From: Candidatus Moraniibacteriota bacterium
GTDB taxonomy: Bacteria > Patescibacteriota > Minisyncoccia > Moranbacterales > GCA-2747515
Length of the DNA stretch: 40,218 bases
Direction: 5' to 3'
NCBI GenBank assembly: GCA_023133275.1
Contig: JAGLWU010000010.1
Coordinates: forward strand, 1-40,218
Shown piece after piece: positions 8,829 to 16,520 of this stretch. The position numbers and the translations under genes were made by a program. A model generated the notes under the pieces. The model was not told the DNA's origin. It worked only from the letters and a program-made list of their open reading frames with translations, and made no database searches. Position 1 is the stretch's first letter; each line of letters begins with the position of its first letter.

Positions 8829-9953
8829 ATGTTTTTTGATCTTCAAAATAATAAACAAAAAGAAGAATATCAGAATTTTTTAAGAATTACTGGTTGTCTT
8901 TCTAATTTATTCTCAGATTCAAATGTTCCGTATTTGTATTATCGAGTTGCTGAAAAAGTTTTTTGTCGTGCATTTGAAGCTGAAGATTTATCTAGGAGTG
9001 ATGTTTCTGCAGATGCAAAAAAAGAAAAATTAGGAATAGGTTTAAAAACTTTTTTAATTGGAAATGATAAATCTTTTCAGAAAGTAGCTGAATTTAATAG
9101 TGACAGATCTTTATACATAAATTTAGAAAAAGAAAAATTAATTAGAAAAGTTTCTAAATTAAGAAATGCTAGAATTGATTTTACTGAAAATGCTCATGGA
9201 TTGGATAATTCTATTTATCATTGTGTTTTGAGAGATTCTGGGAAATTTAAAGTTTTTGAGGAATCTATGGACAGGGTTGATATTGATAATATTAAAATTA
9301 CAAGAGAAAATAAAAATTCAATTATTTTTGAAGATGGTAAAAATGAATATTCTTTCTTACTTTCAAAAAGCACTTTAACAAAAAGATTTGTAACAGAGAA
9401 AATAATTGATGAATTTGAAGTTAAAATTTTAAAGGATCCTTTACTAGAATTAAGTGAAATTTTGTTGAATGGTAATTTATTGATGCCGAATGAACAAAGA
9501 ATAAAACAAACAGTTTATTTGCCTTTGTATGGTAAAAATCATATTGTTTTTGAAAGAAGTGGATTGAATCAGTGGAATGCTGGGGGCAGAGATAGACATT
9601 CAGACGAAGTTTATATTCCAGTACCAGCTAAAATTCATAAAAATTTTCCAAATTTTTTCCCAGATAGGGATATTCCTTTTTCTTTAATTTTTCCTGATGG
9701 TGAAAAGGTTGAATCTAAGATATGCCAGCAAGGTAAAAAAGCATTGATGACAAGTCCAAATAAAAAGTTAGGAAAATTAATTTTAAGAGACGGTTTAAAA
9801 TTAAAAGAAGGAGAATTAGCTACCTATGAACGATTGCAGTTATTGGGTATTGATTCAGTTAGAATTGATAAAGTTAGCAATGATGAATTTGAAATAAATT
9901 TTGCAAAAAATGGAAGTTACGAATTTTTTGGTCAAAATAATCTTGAAAAATAG
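8829..9953 (+). CDS. Type II restriction endonuclease with NgoFVII/NgoAVII-type B3 DNA-binding domain
   Basis: A 374-residue protein translationally coupled to methyltransferase 2 (2-base gap). Residues about 220-365 resemble, from memory, the C-terminal B3-like DNA-binding domain of NgoFVII/NgoAVII restriction enzymes: SGLNQWNAGGRDR, EVYIPVPAKIHKNFPNFFP, then KICQQGKKALMTSPNKKLG and LKEGELATYERLQLLGIDSV. In NgoAVII the partner domain is a phospholipase D-type nuclease, but no HxK(x4)D signature is present here. Instead the N-terminal half has LSRSDVSADA (55-63) and GIGLKTF (69-75) followed by QKVAEFN (84-90). An acidic-then-lysine arrangement of this kind could be a PD-(D/E)xK-like site. Role as the nuclease of this R-M system is well supported by context. 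Recognition site is unknown; NgoFVII relatives cut GCSGC. Confidence 0.75.
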   Translation: MFFDLQNNKQKEEYQNFLRITGCLSNLFSDSNVPYLYYRVAEKVFCRAFEAEDLSRSDVSADAKKEKLGIGLKTFLIGNDKSFQKVAEFNSDRSLYINLEKEKLIRKVSKLRNARIDFTENAHGLDNSIYHCVLRDSGKFKVFEESMDRVDIDNIKITRENKNSIIFEDGKNEYSFLLSKSTLTKRFVTEKIIDEFEVKILKDPLLELSEILLNGNLLMPNEQRIKQTVYLPLYGKNHIVFERSGLNQWNAGGRDRHSDEVYIPVPAKIHKNFPNFFPDRDIPFSLIFPDGEKVESKICQQGKKALMTSPNKKLGKLILRDGLKLKEGELATYERLQLLGIDSVRIDKVSNDEFEINFAKNGSYEFFGQNNLEK

Positions 9954-9977
9954 AAAAGAATTTGAGTAAATTAAAAA

Positions 9978-10235
9978 ATGACCTACTACGTCTACATCCT
10001 AAAATGCTCCGACCAAACACTCTACACAGGAATAACTACAGACCCAAAACGACGAATCCACGAACACAACAATTCCAATAAATTAGGTGCAAAATACACC
10101 CGACCTAGACGACCAGTAAAATTAGTCTACACTAAAAAATACAAAACACGCTCAGAAGCAACTAAAGAAGAAATCAGAATCAAAAAACTTTCACGAGAAA
10201 GCAAAAAATTATTAATCACAAAAAATACTTTTTAA
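9978..10235 (+). CDS. GIY-YIG domain protein (UPF0213/YhbQ-like)
   Basis: An 85-residue protein consisting of a single GIY-YIG fold: YYVYILKC, then TLYTGITTDPKRRIHEHN, TRPRRPVKLVYTKKY, and the acidic helix SRSEATKEEIRIKKLSR-like segment with the conserved Glu. This is the compact UPF0213/YhbQ type, a putative structure-selective nuclease of DNA repair or nucleotide processing. It follows the restriction gene by 24 bases but its composition is different, being strikingly C-rich, like the 5' ends of the housekeeping genes here. It is therefore more likely a resident gene than part of the R-M island. The ATG follows an A-rich leader with no Shine-Dalgarno. Confidence 0.9.
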   Translation: MTYYVYILKCSDQTLYTGITTDPKRRIHEHNNSNKLGAKYTRPRRPVKLVYTKKYKTRSEATKEEIRIKKLSRESKKLLITKNTF

Positions 10236-10269
10236 ATAATTTATCATTTTTGTGTAGATTAAATTATTC

Positions 10270-10298
10270 TTAAAAAAGTTTAACGCTCATGCTATAAT
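10270..10298 (+). promoter_or_regulatory. gpmA promoter
   Basis: TTAAAA, 17 bases, TATAAT, with TGC just before the -10 (extended form). The predicted start is near 10305, about 32 bases before the ATG at 10337. Confidence 0.65.
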
Positions 10299-10336
10299 AT
10301 TAAAATGATATTTATAATTTAAATAAAATATTTTTT

Positions 10337-11023
10337 ATGGGAAAATTAATATTAGTTCGACACGGTGAATCAAAATGGAATAAAAAACAAATCTTCACTG
10401 GTTGGGTAGACATAACTCTAACCAGAAAAGGTATCGATGAAATTCAAGTGCTTGCAAAAAAGTTAAGAAAAATTAAATTTGATTTAATGTTTGCTTCTTG
10501 TCTTGAGCGAGCACAGGCTACATTATTACTAATTGCATCGGAGCAAGAAAAAACTGCAATTTTTATGCACGAAGAAAAAAAATATAATGCTAATGCAGAT
10601 AGTAATCATAGCATTCCTATTTTTACAGATTGTGATTTAAATGAAAGATATTACGGTTCATTGCAAGGAATGAAAAAGGAATTAGCAAGAGAGAGGTTTG
10701 GAGAAAAGCAAGTTTGCAAGTGGCGACGTTCATATAAATCACGTCCTCCAGAAGGCGAGAGTTTGCAGGATGTTTGTTGTCGGGTGAAAGCATTTTTTGA
10801 AGAAAATATTAAGCCAGTGTTGGATAATGATAAAAATGTTTTGATTAGTGCTCACGGAAATAGTTTGCGTGCTTTAATTAAATATATTGATAATATTTCA
10901 GATGATGAAATTGCACATCTTGAATTAGCTCCGGGAGATATGATTTCGTACACTATTGAAAATAAAAAGTTGATTAAAGATGACGGTGGTCATAAATTTA
11001 CGAGACCGTTGGAATGGAAGTAG
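10337..11023 (+). CDS. gpmA: 2,3-bisphosphoglycerate-dependent phosphoglycerate mutase
   Basis: A 228-residue cytosolic glycolytic enzyme interconverting 3- and 2-phosphoglycerate through a phosphohistidine. The phosphorylated His9 is in VRHGES, Arg58 in CLERAQ, Glu103 in NERYYGSLQG, and the second catalytic His173 in SAHGNSLRALIKY. The TGWVDITLTRKG segment is characteristic of the cofactor-dependent GpmA group rather than the wider histidine phosphatase superfamily. Length is close to the usual 230-250. It stands alone with its own promoter. Confidence 0.96.
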   Translation: MGKLILVRHGESKWNKKQIFTGWVDITLTRKGIDEIQVLAKKLRKIKFDLMFASCLERAQATLLLIASEQEKTAIFMHEEKKYNANADSNHSIPIFTDCDLNERYYGSLQGMKKELARERFGEKQVCKWRRSYKSRPPEGESLQDVCCRVKAFFEENIKPVLDNDKNVLISAHGNSLRALIKYIDNISDDEIAHLELAPGDMISYTIENKKLIKDDGGHKFTRPLEWK

Positions 11024-11130
11024 TTAGCAGTGAGTGTTTTTTTGAGATGATGTTTAAATAAGTTTATAGAAAATGTAAGTTTAACGAATTTTTTTGAGAT
11101 GAAAGTTTAATAAAATAAATAGCAAATAAA

Positions 11131-11862
11131 ATGGAAAATGAAAAACAACAAAATTTATTATTTTTAGATGTTGAAGCGACAGGATTAGAAAAAGAAGATC
11201 GGTTAGTTCAAGTAGCTTATTCTTACAAAGGAGAAGAGCAAGAACAAATGTTTAAACCAGAGGAGCAAGAAATGTGTGTGCGAGCGATGGAAGTAACTCA
11301 CATTACTAATAAACATTTAGCAGATAAAAAATCTTTTCAAGGATCAGATTTTTATGAAAAACTTAAAATAATTTTAGAAAAGGATGAAACTATTTTTATA
11401 GCACATAATGCACCTTACGATATTGAAATGATTGAAAAAGAAAATCTAAAAACTGGAAAATTTATCGACACTTTTAAAATTGTACAGCATTTAGACACAG
11501 AAGCGAAAATTCCTTTTTATCGTTTACAATATTTACGTTATCATTTTGGAATGGAGGTTGATGCAAATGCTCACGACGCTTTAGGTGATGTTCGAGTTTT
11601 AGTAGCTTTATTCGAAAAATTGTATGATGAGATGAGTGAAAAATTATCTCACGAAGAAGTTATTGAAAAAATGATAAAAATTTCTAGTGAAGCAACTTTA
11701 ATTAAACGTATTAATTTTGGAAAGCATAAAGGCGAGTTAATTTCAGATGTGGCACGAAAAGATAAAGGTTATTTGCAATGGCTTTTGCAACAGAAAGAAT
11801 TTGCGGCAACGAATGACGATGTGGATGCAGATTGGATTTATACTTTGAGAAAATATGTTTAA
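11131..11862 (+). CDS. DnaQ-like 3'-5' exonuclease with C-terminal DUF3820
   Basis: A 243-residue DEDDh exonuclease. Exo I is DVEATG (Asp13, Glu15), Exo II AHNAPYD (Asp97), and Exo III HDALGD (His148, Asp153), so all four metal ligands and the general-base His are present. Residues about 195-240 form a DUF3820 module (INFGKHKGELISDVARKDKGYLQWLL), a small domain often attached to such exonucleases. Roles in the family include proofreading, DNA end trimming and RNA processing; the precise role is not readable. The 107-base gap before it contains a 14-base direct repeat (11037 and 11089) but no clear promoter. Confidence 0.9.
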   Translation: MENEKQQNLLFLDVEATGLEKEDRLVQVAYSYKGEEQEQMFKPEEQEMCVRAMEVTHITNKHLADKKSFQGSDFYEKLKIILEKDETIFIAHNAPYDIEMIEKENLKTGKFIDTFKIVQHLDTEAKIPFYRLQYLRYHFGMEVDANAHDALGDVRVLVALFEKLYDEMSEKLSHEEVIEKMIKISSEATLIKRINFGKHKGELISDVARKDKGYLQWLLQQKEFAATNDDVDADWIYTLRKYV

Positions 11863-11899
11863 ATAGTTTTGATAGAGTTATCCACAGTTTTCAATTTGT

Positions 11900-11928
11900 T
11901 TGCGAAAAAAAGTGAATGGGTGTAATAT
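11900..11928 (+). promoter_or_regulatory. Promoter of the large surface protein gene
   Basis: TTGCGA, 17 bases, TAATAT. The predicted start is near 11935, giving an AT-rich leader of about 85 bases to the ATG at 12020. This argues against translation starting at any upstream in-frame codon. Confidence 0.55.
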
Positions 11929-12019
11929 GAATTATGTAGGAGAATTTAAAATATATTATTTATTATTTCTAATAAATAAATGTCAAATATATATAAAAAT
12001 AATTAATAAAATAAAATCT

Positions 12020-15000
12020 ATGAATAGAATAAGTTTTTTCGTTTTAGTTTTGTGCTTGTCATTATTTTCATTTAATGTCATGGCTCAGAGTCAGGAGGAA
12101 GTATTAGTCGATGGGTTACCAGCGGATGCAGTCGTTACTGAAATAGAAATGGTAGAAATTGCAAATGTTAATTTTAATGACATTTTTATTAAAGAGCAAA
12201 GTGGAAATAAATTCACTATTGTTTTTGATATTTATAATGGACAGGGAGTTCAACCAGATATGCGTTATGGTATTAAACTGATTAACAAGACTTCATCAAA
12301 ATCAAATCCGAATAGTAGTTTTGTTGATGAAAAAGTATATGATGAAATATTTTCGATGGAGTCAGAATCATCTTTAAAGGAAGAATTTGTTTATGAAGCA
12401 CCAGAAGGATTGAAAGGCGTATATCATTTATATTTTTCTATAAAAAATTCGAACGGTCTTTCTTTGGCGTTAATGGATTTAGGTGAAGTTAGTTTTACAG
12501 GAGGTAAAAATAATATTAAATTAAATCTAGATGATTCTAAATGTTATGTTAATGTTGTAGGAGAAGAAAAGAAATATATTTTAAGTGAGGGCGTTGATAT
12601 TAACCCATCGGAAAATATTGAATTAGTATGTTTTGTTAAAAATAAATCAGCAAATAATGTAGATGCTTCAGTTAATTTTGAGGTTAGAAACAGATCTACT
12701 TTCGGAGATAAAGTTAAAGTAAAAGAAGAACAACAAGTATTTAATTTTGCAGGAGGTGGAGAAAAAGAAATTAAGATAAAAATTCCAGTTGTACAGAAAC
12801 CTCAGGCTTATAGTGTGAACGTTTCTTTTTTAGATGAAGAAAAAAATGCAGTTTCAAATGTTCTGAATGTTCATTATGTTGTGGCGGGAGAGAGTGCATC
12901 TATTATAAATGTTATTTTTGATAAAAATGAGTATAAAAAAGGTGATAAAATTATGGGCAAGATTTCACTTTCTCAATCAGCTGATAGTTTTGCTGGATCT
13001 AGGTTAGGTGGTACACAAACAAAAGGATTGAAATACAATTTAGATATTGAAAATGACAAAAATATAAGTTGTATAGAATCAGTTCAAAATAAATCTATTG
13101 ATAATGAGGCGAATGAAATTGTAATTGATTCTAAAGCGGTGGTTGATTGCACTAATCCTAATGCTTCAATTGTAATAATGGATGCTGATGGGAATGTTTT
13201 AGATAGTCAATCATATAAAATGTTTTATGATAAAAGTTTAGAAATGACTGAGAATAAAAAAACAGGCTTTACCGATTTAAAAAATAATACAGGTTGGATT
13301 GTTGGTGGAATAATTTTATTTTTAATACTAATAGTTACTATAATTATGCTTATAAAAAATAGAAAAGGTAGTGTTCTTGGTTTATTAATGTTAATGTTGT
13401 TTTCTGGACTTTTTTCTTTCCATAAGGTTGAGGCAATTACTCTTTCGGCAGATAAGGCGACATTTACTGTAAGTATTAACAGTACTTCTTATGCACCAAA
13501 AGGAGATATAAAAGTTTGTGGAAAGGGTGTTATAACTTCTTGTTGGAATGAAATGTATGCTGGAGCTTCGGCAAATGGGACAGATTTTTTATATACGCAT
13601 GTTAAAGATGGAGATGGAGGGGGCAAAACATTTGAATGGCCTATAGATTACAACTGTAAAACAATAAAAGCTGCAAAAACTTGTGGTAATCATTGTGTTG
13701 ATATAGATGTTGTTTTTTGGCATTTAACTAGCTCTGGATGGAATAAATATACTGATAGTAAAGAAATATGTTATACAATTCCTGATTCATATTGTGAAGT
13801 TAAAGTGAATGGACAATGTAATAGCGTATATAACGGACAAGTAGTAGATTCAAAGCCAACTTCAGGTTTATGTACTGCAGGTACAACTTCAGGCGTTTCA
13901 GGAGCAGGTCTTTTAACTAATCCATGGAAATGGTCTTGTAGTGGTTCTGGAGGTGGGAGTACAGCAAGCTGTTCAGCAACTCAGACTCCATCAGATGGAC
14001 AATGTAATAGCGAATACAATGGACAAACAGTAGATTCAAAACCAACTTCAGGTTTATGTGAAAATGGTACGGCTTCAGTCATCTCAGGAGAAGGATCTTT
14101 AACTAATCCATGGAAATGGTCATGTGATGGAATTAATGGTGGAGTACTTGAAAATTGTTCAGCTAGAAGAGCTTGTGGAACTGCTGCAAAAACTTTTACA
14201 GAACAGTATGTTGTGCCTAGTGAATGGTCAAGCCCTGTTGAAGGATATTTTTGTCCAGCTGGAACAGTTGCAACACCAACTAATCCAGAATTTCCACAAG
14301 CAGGTAGCACAACGATTTGGCAGTGTGATGGCAGTGATGGTAGTAGTGATTCTTGTTTAGCAACAAATGATGCCATTGTTCCGACATGTCCAGCGTGGGA
14401 TGGTACTGTTATGACGAGAGAGACTCTTGAAGGAAAAACAGATGAACAATTATGTGGTCCAAATGGTAAATTAAAAGAAGGAACAAGTTTTGTGTCAAAT
14501 GATATATACTGGAATTGGTCATGCGTACTTAATATGGATCCTTTGCCTGCTGGAGTTAATGCTGATGATGTTTTTGCAGAATGCAAAGCTGAAAACTGTT
14601 TAGCAAATACAACTTTCAATGAGGAACTTTATGTTTATTTCAAGGAAGATGGAACAGTTGACCCAGCTAAATTCTTTATAGAAAGTGATTGTCCAGATTT
14701 ATGTTGTGTTTATAAAAATGATAGTTCGGGAGAAGAGGTAAAAGTTGGTACTTGTGATGGAGAGGATTTAAAAGAAGGTGAAATAGTTGTAGATGGTCAT
14801 CCAGATGAAATAATAAAGAAATGTACAGGAGGTCCAGAAGATGAATGTGATGATTATGATTGTCCAGATGGAGATGATTGTCCAGAGGATTGCAAGGATT
14901 CAATTGATTGTGATGATTATGACTGTCCAAGTGGAGATGACTGTCCAGATAGTTGTAAAAGTTTAGAAGAAAGCCTAACTATCCAATGTGTATGTACAGC

Positions 15001-15136
15001 TAATAGATGTACTGCTCAAGGATCATGTGCTGCGACTCCAGTTTTTGCAAGTTCTATTGCAGACGCCAACTGTTCAAGCGAATGTTCTTCTGACTCTGAT
15101 TGCGGAGATGGAGGTGTTGTAACAGAGAAAAACTAA
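12020..15136 (+). CDS. Large Cys-rich surface protein with two export signals in one frame
   Basis: A 1038-residue protein. The start at 12020 is chosen because it begins a clean signal peptide (MNRISFFVLVLCLSLFSFNVMAQ); the frame is open further upstream but overlaps the promoter. The first exported part (about 25-420) is beta-rich and resembles adhesin-like stalks. A membrane segment follows (425-445), then a short basic loop KNRKG, then a second hydrophobic stretch (452-467) ending HKVEA before ITLSADK, which looks like a second signal peptide with a cleavage site near 472. The second exported part has two 62-residue repeats (598-659 and 660-721, GQCNSxYNGQ to NPWKWSC) and a Cys/Asp-rich tail with two 21-residue repeats (943-985, CDDYDCPxGDDCP). 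It reads as two exported proteins joined into one. A GNRA-loop terminator follows. Role is unknown; surface attachment is a guess. Confidence 0.8.
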   Translation: MNRISFFVLVLCLSLFSFNVMAQSQEEVLVDGLPADAVVTEIEMVEIANVNFNDIFIKEQSGNKFTIVFDIYNGQGVQPDMRYGIKLINKTSSKSNPNSSFVDEKVYDEIFSMESESSLKEEFVYEAPEGLKGVYHLYFSIKNSNGLSLALMDLGEVSFTGGKNNIKLNLDDSKCYVNVVGEEKKYILSEGVDINPSENIELVCFVKNKSANNVDASVNFEVRNRSTFGDKVKVKEEQQVFNFAGGGEKEIKIKIPVVQKPQAYSVNVSFLDEEKNAVSNVLNVHYVVAGESASIINVIFDKNEYKKGDKIMGKISLSQSADSFAGSRLGGTQTKGLKYNLDIENDKNISCIESVQNKSIDNEANEIVIDSKAVVDCTNPNASIVIMDADGNVLDSQSYKMFYDKSLEMTENKKTGFTDLKNNTGWIVGGIILFLILIVTIIMLIKNRKGSVLGLLMLMLFSGLFSFHKVEAITLSADKATFTVSINSTSYAPKGDIKVCGKGVITSCWNEMYAGASANGTDFLYTHVKDGDGGGKTFEWPIDYNCKTIKAAKTCGNHCVDIDVVFWHLTSSGWNKYTDSKEICYTIPDSYCEVKVNGQCNSVYNGQVVDSKPTSGLCTAGTTSGVSGAGLLTNPWKWSCSGSGGGSTASCSATQTPSDGQCNSEYNGQTVDSKPTSGLCENGTASVISGEGSLTNPWKWSCDGINGGVLENCSARRACGTAAKTFTEQYVVPSEWSSPVEGYFCPAGTVATPTNPEFPQAGSTTIWQCDGSDGSSDSCLATNDAIVPTCPAWDGTVMTRETLEGKTDEQLCGPNGKLKEGTSFVSNDIYWNWSCVLNMDPLPAGVNADDVFAECKAENCLANTTFNEELYVYFKEDGTVDPAKFFIESDCPDLCCVYKNDSSGEEVKVGTCDGEDLKEGEIVVDGHPDEIIKKCTGGPEDECDDYDCPDGDDCPEDCKDSIDCDDYDCPSGDDCPDSCKSLEESLTIQCVCTANRCTAQGSCAATPVFASSIADANCSSECSSDSDCGDGGVVTEKN
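13811..14182 (+). repeat. Two tandem 186-base repeats inside the surface protein gene
   Basis: Bases 13811-13996 and 13997-14182 encode two 62-residue units, each opening GQCNS and containing VDSKPTSGLC and LTNPWKWSC. Long stretches are identical at the DNA level (for example around ACTAATCCATGGAAATGG), indicating a recent duplication that could expand or contract. Confidence 0.85.
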
Positions 15137-15173
15137 TTAATTTGATATTTTAAATTCATTTTAATTAATAATA

Positions 15174-15198
15174 AAAACCACTCGAAAGGGTGGTTTTT
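15174..15198 (+). terminator. Rho-independent terminator after the surface protein gene
   Basis: AAAACCACTC pairs with GGGTGGTTTT around a GAAA tetraloop, with one T-G wobble. The 3' arm ends in a run of T. It sits 37 bases after the stop and is the clearest terminator in the window. Confidence 0.9.
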
Positions 15199-15296
15199 AA
15201 TTACCTTATATTTTTTTGTCATAACTTGCAACGATGAGAATTTATTTAAAAATATTTTTTATTTAAAATATTGTCTGAAGAGATTTGATGTAAATA

Positions 15297-15305
15297 TGTT
15301 ATAAT
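15297..15305 (+). promoter_or_regulatory. Extended -10 promoter of trmD, near-leaderless
   Basis: TGTTATAAT ends at 15305 and the ATG of trmD is at 15315. Transcription would begin about 15312, leaving only about 3 bases of leader. No -35 at the usual spacing. Confidence 0.55.
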
Positions 15306-15314
15306 ATAAAATAT

Positions 15315-16016
15315 ATGAATTTTCACATAATTACAATTTTTCCAGAAATTTTTGATTCCTATTTTTCAGAGTCAATTATTGGACGTGCTCAAAAAAAAAG
15401 TTTAATTAATATTAAAGTTTATAATTTGCGTGATTTTTCTGAAAATAAACACAAAAATATTGACGACACTCCTTATGGTGGTGGAGCGGGAATGGTTATG
15501 AATGTGAAACCTATTTTTAAAGCGATTAATCATATTAAAAATAAAATAATTTTTGAGGGAAGAGAAGTTGAAAAAGTTAGAACGATTTTGTTTGCGGCGA
15601 AAGGGAAAAAATATTCCCAGCAAGATACGGTTCGTTTTAATGATGATTTTACTGATTTAATTTTTATTTGCGGACGATATGAAGGTGTGGATGAACGGGT
15701 TGCTAAATATATTGCTGATGAGGAAATTTCTATTGGGGAATATGTTTTGACTGGGGGGGAAATTCCGGCGATGGTTGTGGTGGATTCTGTCTCTCGGTTA
15801 GTGCCAAATGTTTTGGGTAATAAGGAATCGTTAAATGAAGAGAGTTTTTCTTTTCAAAATGATTTGAATAATTCTGATGATGTTAATTTTAAAAAAAAAT
15901 TAGAGTATCCACAATACACGAAACCCAGAGAATTTAATGGTTGGAAAGTTCCAGAAATTTTATTAAGTGGTGATCATGGAAAAATTAAAAAGTGGAGGGA
16001 AAATAATAGATTTTGA
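15315..16016 (+). CDS. trmD: tRNA (guanine-N1)-methyltransferase
   Basis: A 233-residue SPOUT-family enzyme that methylates G37 of tRNAs with a G36-G37 anticodon context, preventing +1 frameshifting. Diagnostic segments: IITIFPEIFDSYFSESIIGRA (5-25), DDTPYGGGAGMVM (50-62), the trefoil-knot AdoMet site with ICGRYEGVDERV (118-129) and IGEYVLTGGE (140-149), and the PxVLGNKES region. Length matches the family. The usual rpsP-rimM-trmD-rplS operon partners are absent: a terminator precedes it and a gene-free stretch follows. It has its own promoter and an almost leaderless start. Confidence 0.96.
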   Translation: MNFHIITIFPEIFDSYFSESIIGRAQKKSLINIKVYNLRDFSENKHKNIDDTPYGGGAGMVMNVKPIFKAINHIKNKIIFEGREVEKVRTILFAAKGKKYSQQDTVRFNDDFTDLIFICGRYEGVDERVAKYIADEEISIGEYVLTGGEIPAMVVVDSVSRLVPNVLGNKESLNEESFSFQNDLNNSDDVNFKKKLEYPQYTKPREFNGWKVPEILLSGDHGKIKKWRENNRF

Positions 16017-16102
16017 AAAAGCATCAAGATTTAATAATTAAAAATTATTCGGAATCTAGGAAACTGTAAGATTAACAATGAAACTTTTAATTTTAATCTA
16101 AG

Positions 16103-16156
16103 ATCCTGAATGAATTATTTAATTTTTTTACAAAAAATAAAATAATTTTTCAGGAT
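16103..16156. repeat. Long imperfect inverted repeat
   Basis: ATCCTGAA at 16103 pairs with TTCAGGAT at 16149. The AT-rich inner arms also pair, giving about 23-25 bp of stem with a small loop near 16129-16131. It is not followed by a T run on the + strand, so a terminator role is doubtful. It could stabilise the trmD mRNA end or be a remnant of a small mobile repeat. Confidence 0.6.
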
Positions 16157-16250
16157 GATATGACTTGAAAGACTTAAAAGTTTTATGATTTACCATTTTG
16201 GATTGAAAATTTTAAACCTTTGCATTACAATGATAAAAAATATTTTAGAA

Positions 16251-16282
16251 TTTCAACAAGTAGTCATGACTACTTGTTGAAA
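16251..16282. repeat. Perfect 32-base palindrome abutting motif copy 2
   Basis: The sequence reads identically on both strands, centred on GTAGTCATGACTAC. It can fold into a stem of 14 bp. The last two bases are also the first two of the conserved GC-rich motif. No other motif copy has a palindrome beside it. Confidence 0.85.
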
Positions 16283-16300
16283 AGCCCGTGCGGCGAGCAC
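16282..16300 (+). repeat. Conserved GC-rich intergenic motif, copy 2 (upstream of proS)
   Basis: AAGCCCGTGCGGCGAGCAC, identical to the other three copies. It is directly followed by TTTTTTG, and the proS promoter -35 begins four bases later. Confidence 0.9.
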
Positions 16301-16304
16301 TTTT

Positions 16305-16332
16305 TTGATTTTTTTAAAAAAAAGTGTAAAAT
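16305..16332 (+). promoter_or_regulatory. proS promoter (putative)
   Basis: TTGATT, 16 bases, TAAAAT, just after motif copy 2. The predicted start is near 16339, giving an unusually long leader of about 180 bases before the proS ATG. Confidence 0.5.
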
Positions 16333-16359
16333 GGATGTAGACTAAGAAATTTTTGTTTT

Positions 16360-16488
16360 ATGATTATTTTGTTGTCAGAAAATTTACTTAAAAACAATAT
16401 TCCCGTTGGGGTGTATTAAATAATGAAGTTTAAAGACCTTAGGTTTTTTTGGATGATTGCAATTAATGATTTTATTCAAAAAATTTAA
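16360..16488 (+). other. Two tiny in-frame reading frames in the proS leader
   Basis: An ATG-led frame of 19 codons (16360-16419, MIILLSENLLKNNIPVGVY) is followed three bases later by an ATG-led frame of 21 codons (16423-16488, MKFKDLRFFWMIAINDFIQ then KI), in the same reading frame and separated by TAA. The first contains one Pro codon in IPVGV, a string also present near the start of ProS (KEIPVGVST). They could be a leader peptide pair, remnants of a decayed gene, or chance. Confidence 0.3.
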
Positions 16489-16520
16489 AGCAGAAAATAT
16501 AATTTATTTAATTTAATATT

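Larger units (their letters stand above)
16017..16520 (+). other. 504-base stretch without a convincing gene between trmD and proS
   Basis: It holds a long imperfect hairpin (16103-16156), a perfect 32-base palindrome (16251-16282), GC-rich motif copy 2 (16282-16300), a promoter (16305-16332), and a leader of about 180 bases before proS containing two tiny in-frame reading frames (16360-16419 and 16423-16488). I see no tRNA or rRNA signature and no known riboswitch. It is the longest untranslated stretch in the window. Confidence 0.7.

Noticed and set aside
11878-11886. TTATCCACA, a perfect E. coli-type DnaA box, in the gap before the surface protein gene
   Set aside because: It is single, with no neighbouring boxes, no dnaA or dnaN, and no AT-rich unwinding region distinct from the general background. 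One 9-mer match can occur by chance.
11900-12019. A 40-residue upstream extension of the surface protein
   Set aside because: It would begin on the promoter -35 and place hydrophobic, lysine-rich sequence ahead of a clean signal peptide; the ATG at 12020 is the better start.
13981-14619. A 212-codon open frame on the − strand inside the surface protein gene
   Set aside because: It lies entirely opposite a well-supported coding sequence with repeats and Cys patterns, and has no promoter or ribosome-binding site of its own.
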